A model generated the notes under the pieces. It ran no database searches and was not told the DNA's origin. It worked only from the letters and a program-made list of their open reading frames with translations. Below are positions 59,713 to 64,000 of a stretch of DNA of 64,000 nt, in pieces (the first letter of the stretch is position 1; each line of letters begins with the position of its first letter). Position numbers and translations under genes: made by a program. The DNA lies in NCBI RefSeq assembly GCF_014649955.1, contig NZ_BMUA01000031.1:20200-84199 (forward strand), read 5' to 3'. The DNA comes from Streptomyces violascens. GTDB lineage: Bacteria > Actinomycetota > Actinomycetes > Streptomycetales > Streptomycetaceae.

Positions 59713-59727
59713 GTTTCACGTGAAACA
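59712..59727. other. parS: parS site 11 (perfect)
   Basis: TGTTTCACGTGAAACA directly after the rplI terminator stem. Confidence 0.97.
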
Positions 59728-59754
59728 CACCGAGCTGCAGCGAGCGGAGGACTG

Positions 59755-59770
59755 TGTTTCACGTGAAACG
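59755..59770. other. parS: parS site 12 (15 of 16 match)
   Basis: TGTTTCACGTGAAACG, 43 bp from site 11, between the convergent rplI and MATE genes. Confidence 0.95.
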
Positions 59771-59821
59771 TCGTGCGGGGAGTTTCACGGGCTCCGCGTG
59801 GCCGCCCCGTGGCGCCGACGC

Positions 59822-61171
59822 TCAGCGCGTCGCGCCGGTGACCAGCCAGCGTCCGGAGCGAGCCCGCCAGCCGAGGGTCAGCATGCGGACCGTCATCATC
59901 AGGGCCATGGCCCACCAGAGCGTGGTCAGCCCGCCGCCGAGGGCCGGCACGAGCAGGGCGACCGGGGCGAAGACGACCAGGGTCACCAGCATGGCCCGGG
60001 CCAGATAGGGGCCGTCACCCGCGCCCATGAGCACGCCGTCGAGTACGAAGACGACGCCGGCGACCGGCTGGATGAGGGCAACCACGAGCAGAGCCGGCAG
60101 CAGGGTGTCCTGGACGGTCCCGTCGCTGGTGAAGAGCGGGATGAAGAGCGGGCGGGCCGCCACCACGAGCACGCCGAGCACCGCTCCGAAGGCGACGCCC
60201 CACTCCACCATGCGACGGCAGGCCTGCTTGGCGCCCTTGGCGTCGCCGGCGCCCAGATAGCGGCCGATGATCGCCTGCCCAGCGATGGCGATCGCGTCGA
60301 GGGCGAAGGCCATCAGATTCCACAGGGACAGGATGATCTGGTGGGCGGCGATGTCGACGTCGCCCAGGCGAGCGGCGACAGCGGTGGCGATCATCAGGAC
60401 GGCACGCAGCGAGAGCGTGCGGACCAGGAGCGGTACGCCGGCCTGGGCGCTGTTCCTGATGCCTGCGATGTCCGGCCGGAGAGAGGCGCCGTGGCGTCGG
60501 GCCCCGCGCACCACCACGGTGAGATAGACGGCGGCCATACCGAACTGGGCGATGACGGTGCCCCAGGCCGACCCGGCGATGCCGAGCCCGGCGCCGTAGA
60601 CAAGGCCCAGGTTGAGCACGCCGTTGGCTGCGAAGCCGCCCATGGCGACGTACAGGGGCGTCCTGGTGTTCTGGAGGCCGCGCAGTACACCGGTCGAGGC
60701 GAGCACGACGAGCATTGCCGGGATGCCGAGGGCGGAGACGCGGAGATAGGTCGTGGCGTACGGAGCGGCGGTGTCCGAGGCGCCGAGGAGGCCGACCAGC
60801 CAGGGGGCGGTGGGCAGTACGGCGGCGACGACCGCGGCGCCCAGGAGCAGCGCGAGCCAGATGCCGTCCATGCCCTGGCGGATCGCGGCCCGCAGATCGC
60901 CGGCGCCGACCCTGCGGGAGACGGCTGCGGTGGCGGCGTACGCGAGGAAGACGAAGATGCTCACGGCAGTGGTGAGCAAGGGGGAGGCAATACCCAAACC
61001 GGCCAGTTGCGGGGTGCCGAGGTGGCCCACGATCGCGCTGTCGGCCATCAAGAAGAGCGGCTCGGCTACGAGGGCTCCGAAGGCGGGAACGGCGAGGGCC
61101 ACGATCTCGCGATCGGGGCGGCGCCGGGAGCTGCGCCGGTCGCTCTCCGGTGTCGCGGGGGCCTGTTTCAT
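59822..61171 (-). CDS. MATE-family efflux transporter
   Basis: 449 residues from ATG 61171 (MKQAPATPESDRRSSRRRPD). Twelve membrane helices in two MatE bundles: EIVALAVPAFGALVAEPLFLMADSAIVGHLG (DinF-like start), AATAAVSRRVGAGDLRAAIRQG, GVPLLVRTLSLRAVLMIATAVAA, and GQAIIGRYLGAGDAKGAKQA. It probably exports cationic or aromatic compounds by Na+/H+ antiport. It lies in its usual place between rplI and dnaB, divergent from dnaB. Confidence 0.93.
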   Translation of the reverse strand: MKQAPATPESDRRSSRRRPDREIVALAVPAFGALVAEPLFLMADSAIVGHLGTPQLAGLGIASPLLTTAVSIFVFLAYAATAAVSRRVGAGDLRAAIRQGMDGIWLALLLGAAVVAAVLPTAPWLVGLLGASDTAAPYATTYLRVSALGIPAMLVVLASTGVLRGLQNTRTPLYVAMGGFAANGVLNLGLVYGAGLGIAGSAWGTVIAQFGMAAVYLTVVVRGARRHGASLRPDIAGIRNSAQAGVPLLVRTLSLRAVLMIATAVAARLGDVDIAAHQIILSLWNLMAFALDAIAIAGQAIIGRYLGAGDAKGAKQACRRMVEWGVAFGAVLGVLVVAARPLFIPLFTSDGTVQDTLLPALLVVALIQPVAGVVFVLDGVLMGAGDGPYLARAMLVTLVVFAPVALLVPALGGGLTTLWWAMALMMTVRMLTLGWRARSGRWLVTGATR

Positions 61172-61594
61172 GGGGTCAATCTAATCTTCCACAGGTAATG
61201 GACGCAATGCATCTGTGATCCTTACTTCGGAGGTGGAGCCCGCTTCTTGTGGGTGTCGTTCGCCGAGATCTTGAGCCAGTCGGGAAAGTTTTTCTCCCCC
61301 ACAGCCAGTGGATGGAGAAAGTGCAGGTCAGAGTGGTCATCGTCGAAGGGTTATGACTTTGTCCACAGTGCTGTCCCCCGGTCCGTGCACAGGTTCCGAA
61401 GACTTCTCCACAGCATCCGGTCGTTCGTCCACATGCCCTGTGGATAACCAGATTGGCTGACGCCGCCGGCGGGCCTAACGTGGTCCGGCGCCCGACGCGC
61501 CGGAACCGGAGTCGGGCTTCTCGTTTTGTCAGTGTCGTGCCGTAGAAAGAGTGGCACGGCTAGGTCCGCGGAGCGGACGGGAGGAGGTGGCCCG
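61172..61594. promoter_or_regulatory. dnaB upstream region: DnaA-box cluster plus promoter
   Basis: DnaA boxes lie at TTGTCCACA 61359-61367 (perfect), TTCTCCACA 61404-61412, TCGTCCACA 61425-61433 and TGTGGATAA 61439-61447 (perfect TTATCCACA on the other strand); TCTTCCACA at 61185 is weaker. Immediately downstream a good sigma-70-type promoter candidate has TTGGCT (61453-61458), a 17-bp spacer and TAACGT (61476-61481), pointing at dnaB. No gene is seen here. Confidence 0.7.
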
Positions 61595-63088
61595 GTGAGC
61601 ATTCCCGAGCCGTTGGACGAGCCCTGGGCCGAGACCGGTCCAAGTGACCGTCTGCCTGTTTCCCGCCAGCGCGGCGACAGTGAGGGCCGAGGCCGTGGTC
61701 GCGGCAGGGGCCGTGACGACCAGCACGACCGCGGCCAGGACGACTGGGACGGCGGGTCCCCCGGCTTCGAGCGGGTGCCCCCCCAGGACATCGACGCCGA
61801 GCAGTCCGTTCTCGGCGGCATGCTGCTCTCCAAGGACGCCATCGCGGACGTCGTGGAGATCATCAAGGGCCACGACTTCTACAAGCCCGCGCACGAGACC
61901 GTCTACACGGCGATCCTCGACCTCTACGCCAAGGGCGAGCCCGCCGACCCCATCACGGTCGCCGCCGAGCTGGTCAAGCGCGGCGAGATCACCCGGGTCG
62001 GCGGCGCCTCGTATCTGCACACGCTGGTCCAGTCGGTGCCGACGGCGGCCAACGCCTCGTACTACGCGGAGATCGTCCACGAGCGGGCGGTGCTCCGCAG
62101 GCTCGTCGAGGCGGGCACCAAGATCACGCAGATGGGATACGCGGCGGACGGCGACGTCGACGACATCGTCAACTCCGCGCAGGCCGAGATCTACGCGGTC
62201 ACCGAGCAGCGCACCAGCGAGGACTACCTGCCGCTCGGCGACATCATGGAAGGCGCGCTCGACGAGATCGAGGCGATCGGCTCGCGCAGCGGCGAGATGA
62301 CCGGAGTGCCGACCGGGTTCACCGACTTCGACTCGCTCACCAACGGGCTGCACCCCGGCCAGATGGTCGTCATCGCCGCCCGTCCCGCGATGGGTAAGTC
62401 CACGCTGGCGCTGGACTTCGCGCGAGCCTGTTCGATCAAGCACAACCTGCCCAGCGTGATCTTCTCGCTCGAAATGGGGCGCAACGAGATCGCGATGCGT
62501 CTGTTGTCGGCCGAGGCGCGGGTAGCGCTGCACCACATGCGCTCCGGCACCATGACCGACGACGACTGGACGCGCCTGGCCCGCCGTATGCCCGATGTCT
62601 CCCAGGCGCCGCTCTACATCGACGACTCGCCAAACCTGTCGATGATGGAAATCCGCGCCAAGTGCCGCCGCCTGAAGCAGCGCAACGACCTCCGCCTCGT
62701 CGTCATCGACTACCTGCAGCTGATGCAGTCCGGCGGCTCGAAGCGCGCCGAGAGCCGTCAGCAGGAAGTCTCGGACATGTCGCGAAACCTGAAGCTCCTC
62801 GCCAAGGAGCTTCAGCTGCCGGTGATCGCGCTCTCGCAGCTGAACCGTGGCCCCGAGCAGCGCACCGACAAGAAGCCGATGGTGTCCGACCTGCGTGAAT
62901 CCGGCTCCATCGAGCAGGACGCGGACATGGTCATCCTGCTGCACCGTGAGGATGCCTACGAGAAGGAGTCGCCCCGCGCCGGCGAGGCGGACCTGATCGT
63001 GGCCAAGCACCGTAACGGCCCGACCGCGACCATCACTGTGGCCTTCCAGGGCCACTACTCGCGCTTCGTGGACATGGCGGCGACCTGA
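61595..63088 (+). CDS. dnaB: replicative DNA helicase DnaB
   Basis: 497 residues from GTG 61595, with GGAGGTG upstream. The N-terminal tail has a GRGRGRGRGRDD arginine-glycine stretch, then the DnaB N-domain (RVPPQDIDAEQSVLGGMLLS, GHDFYKPAHETVYTAILDLY). RecA-like core: Walker A AARPAMGKSTLALDFARA, Walker B LRLVVIDYLQLMQSGG, and DLRESGSIEQDADMVILLHRE. The Walker A region, a frequent intein site in actinobacterial DnaB, is uninterrupted. It unwinds DNA ahead of the fork. Confidence 0.98.
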   Translation: MSIPEPLDEPWAETGPSDRLPVSRQRGDSEGRGRGRGRGRDDQHDRGQDDWDGGSPGFERVPPQDIDAEQSVLGGMLLSKDAIADVVEIIKGHDFYKPAHETVYTAILDLYAKGEPADPITVAAELVKRGEITRVGGASYLHTLVQSVPTAANASYYAEIVHERAVLRRLVEAGTKITQMGYAADGDVDDIVNSAQAEIYAVTEQRTSEDYLPLGDIMEGALDEIEAIGSRSGEMTGVPTGFTDFDSLTNGLHPGQMVVIAARPAMGKSTLALDFARACSIKHNLPSVIFSLEMGRNEIAMRLLSAEARVALHHMRSGTMTDDDWTRLARRMPDVSQAPLYIDDSPNLSMMEIRAKCRRLKQRNDLRLVVIDYLQLMQSGGSKRAESRQQEVSDMSRNLKLLAKELQLPVIALSQLNRGPEQRTDKKPMVSDLRESGSIEQDADMVILLHREDAYEKESPRAGEADLIVAKHRNGPTATITVAFQGHYSRFVDMAAT

Positions 63089-63169
63089 TCCCGGGACGGG
63101 CCGACTCCGCTCGGCAGGTGCGCCCGGGCGGGTTCACTGGCCTCGGCCGGTGGATTAGCGTCTCCGGGC

Positions 63170-63823
63170 ATGAGTACCGAAAGCTGGCTGGCCGACACTC
63201 GCACGTCCTACGACACCGTCGCCACCAGTTACGCGGACCAGGTGCGGGACCTCCTGGACGAAACGCCGTACGAACGCTCCGTCCTGGCGCTGTTCGCCGA
63301 GCTTGTGCAAGCCACTGACGGGGGTCCTGTCGCGGACGTGGGGTGCGGGCCGGGGAGGATCACGGCCCATCTGCGAAGCCTCGGCCTGGACGCGTTCGGG
63401 ATCGATCTGTCGCCCGCGATGGTCGAGACGGCCCGGCGTGAGCACCCCGGCCTGCGGTTCGAGGTCGGTTCCATGACGGACCTGGACCTCGCCGATGCCT
63501 CGGTGGCGGGGCTGGTGGCCTGGTACTCCCTGATCCACGTCCCTGACGACGAGGTCGGGCCGGTCTTCGGCCACTTCCGGCGGGTGGTGCGGCCCGGTGG
63601 ACTGCTGCTGCTCGGCTTTCATGTGGGAGATGAGTCGAGGCTGAAGACGCGAGGTTACGGAGGTCACGCGATGAAGGTCCACGTGCATCGTCGTCAGCCG
63701 GCCCAAGTCTCCGCCTGGCTCGATGACGCGGGCTTCACGGTCGAGGCGCAGATGACGCTCAGCTCGGCCGAGAGCCCGCTCGGCGGAATTGTCTTCGCGC
63801 GTCGCCGGACTGGCAGTCAGTAG
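63170..63823 (+). CDS. class I SAM-dependent methyltransferase
   Basis: 217 residues from ATG 63170. SAM motif I is PVADVGCGPGRITAHLRSLG, motif II LDAFGIDLSPAMVETAR, then LRFEVGSMTDLDLADASVAGLVAWYSLIHVP and the post-motif GGLLLLGFHVGDES. It is methyltransferase-11/25 type for a small molecule. The N-terminal TRTSYDTVATSYADQV is a common cap. There is no coding neighbour in the window after it; 63824-64000 shows nothing recognised. The substrate is unknown. Confidence 0.88.
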   Translation: MSTESWLADTRTSYDTVATSYADQVRDLLDETPYERSVLALFAELVQATDGGPVADVGCGPGRITAHLRSLGLDAFGIDLSPAMVETARREHPGLRFEVGSMTDLDLADASVAGLVAWYSLIHVPDDEVGPVFGHFRRVVRPGGLLLLGFHVGDESRLKTRGYGGHAMKVHVHRRQPAQVSAWLDDAGFTVEAQMTLSSAESPLGGIVFARRRTGSQ

Positions 63824-64000
63824 TGGACGGACTCCCTCGCTGGTGCCCACTGATCAACTGCGGCCGCAATCAACTGAGTTCACCCACGCCGACGGCTCCT
63901 GATGTTCCGGGCCGGGGGACGCGATGAGCGGGAGAGGCCGACTGTCCGCGTACTCTCTGATCTGCTCAGCTGTGTACGTTTGTAACTGCTCGGTTATCAG

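Noticed and set aside
62380..62400. Intein in DnaB at the Walker A site
   Set aside because: The motif AARPAMGKST is continuous, so no intein is present.

Overview
The window is a high-GC actinobacterial chromosome segment. Gene order, GTG/TTG start usage, TTGTCCACA-type DnaA boxes and many TGTTTCACGTGAAACA parS sites identify it as the replication-origin region of a Streptomyces (or very close relative). The order dnaB-rplI-rpsR-ssb-rpsF ... parB-parA-rsmG-jag-yidC-yidD-rnpA-rpmH // dnaA-oriC-dnaN-gnd-recF-dciA-gyrB-gyrA is the standard Streptomyces core. No insertion sequence, prophage, integrase or CRISPR array was seen.

Layout. (1) 1-691: tail of a DUF5324-type membrane protein. (2) 765-9994: an accessory island. 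Seven minus-strand genes are packed head to tail: heme-oxygenase-like diiron enzyme, ATP-grasp ligase, second ATP-grasp ligase, FMN-dependent LLM monooxygenase, MFS exporter, flavin reductase, and a frameshifted D-2-hydroxyacid dehydrogenase. Beyond them lie a 40-residue secreted-peptide gene and an XRE/TPR regulator. It looks like a compact, uncharacterised small-molecule (amino-acid or dipeptide) pathway with its own export and possibly peptide-sensing control. (3) 10114-15390: tRNA-Ala, an HTH protein, a Ser/Thr kinase, two secreted or anchored proteins, DLW-39 and tRNA-Ile. (4) 15391-27849: the gyrA/gyrB/dciA/recF/gnd/dnaN block, oriC (about 25237-25799) and dnaA. (5) 28231-34207: rpmH-rnpA-yidD-yidC-jag-rsmG-parA-parB. 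(6) 34368-46955: a GNAT protein, thioredoxin system (trxB-trxA with a SigR-type promoter), ECF sigma and anti-sigma, an extracytoplasmic pseudokinase, MurJ flippase, DUF6049 protein, CCA-adding enzyme and an LppU/SCO3897-type protein. (7) 47061-57687: MFS protein, inositol-phosphate synthase, PadR regulator, bifunctional penicillin-binding protein, GT87 glycosyltransferase, alanine racemase-like protein, Fem aminoacyltransferase and a small membrane protein. (8) 57953-63823: rpsF-ssb-rpsR-rplI, MATE exporter, dnaB, methyltransferase.

Regulatory DNA is unusually readable. Twelve parS sites lie between 31852 and 59770 and none to the left. Two of them form the exact centre of long perfect palindromes placed where terminators are expected, and two more abut or overlap terminators. 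DnaA boxes occur in oriC, in front of dnaA (a pair 3 bp apart), upstream of or inside the 5' end of parA, and as a cluster directly upstream of a good dnaB promoter candidate. The genes together couple initiation (dnaA, dnaN, dnaB, gyrase, recF), origin segregation (parAB-parS), membrane and wall assembly (yidC, murJ, pseudokinase, PBP, Fem protein) and translation.
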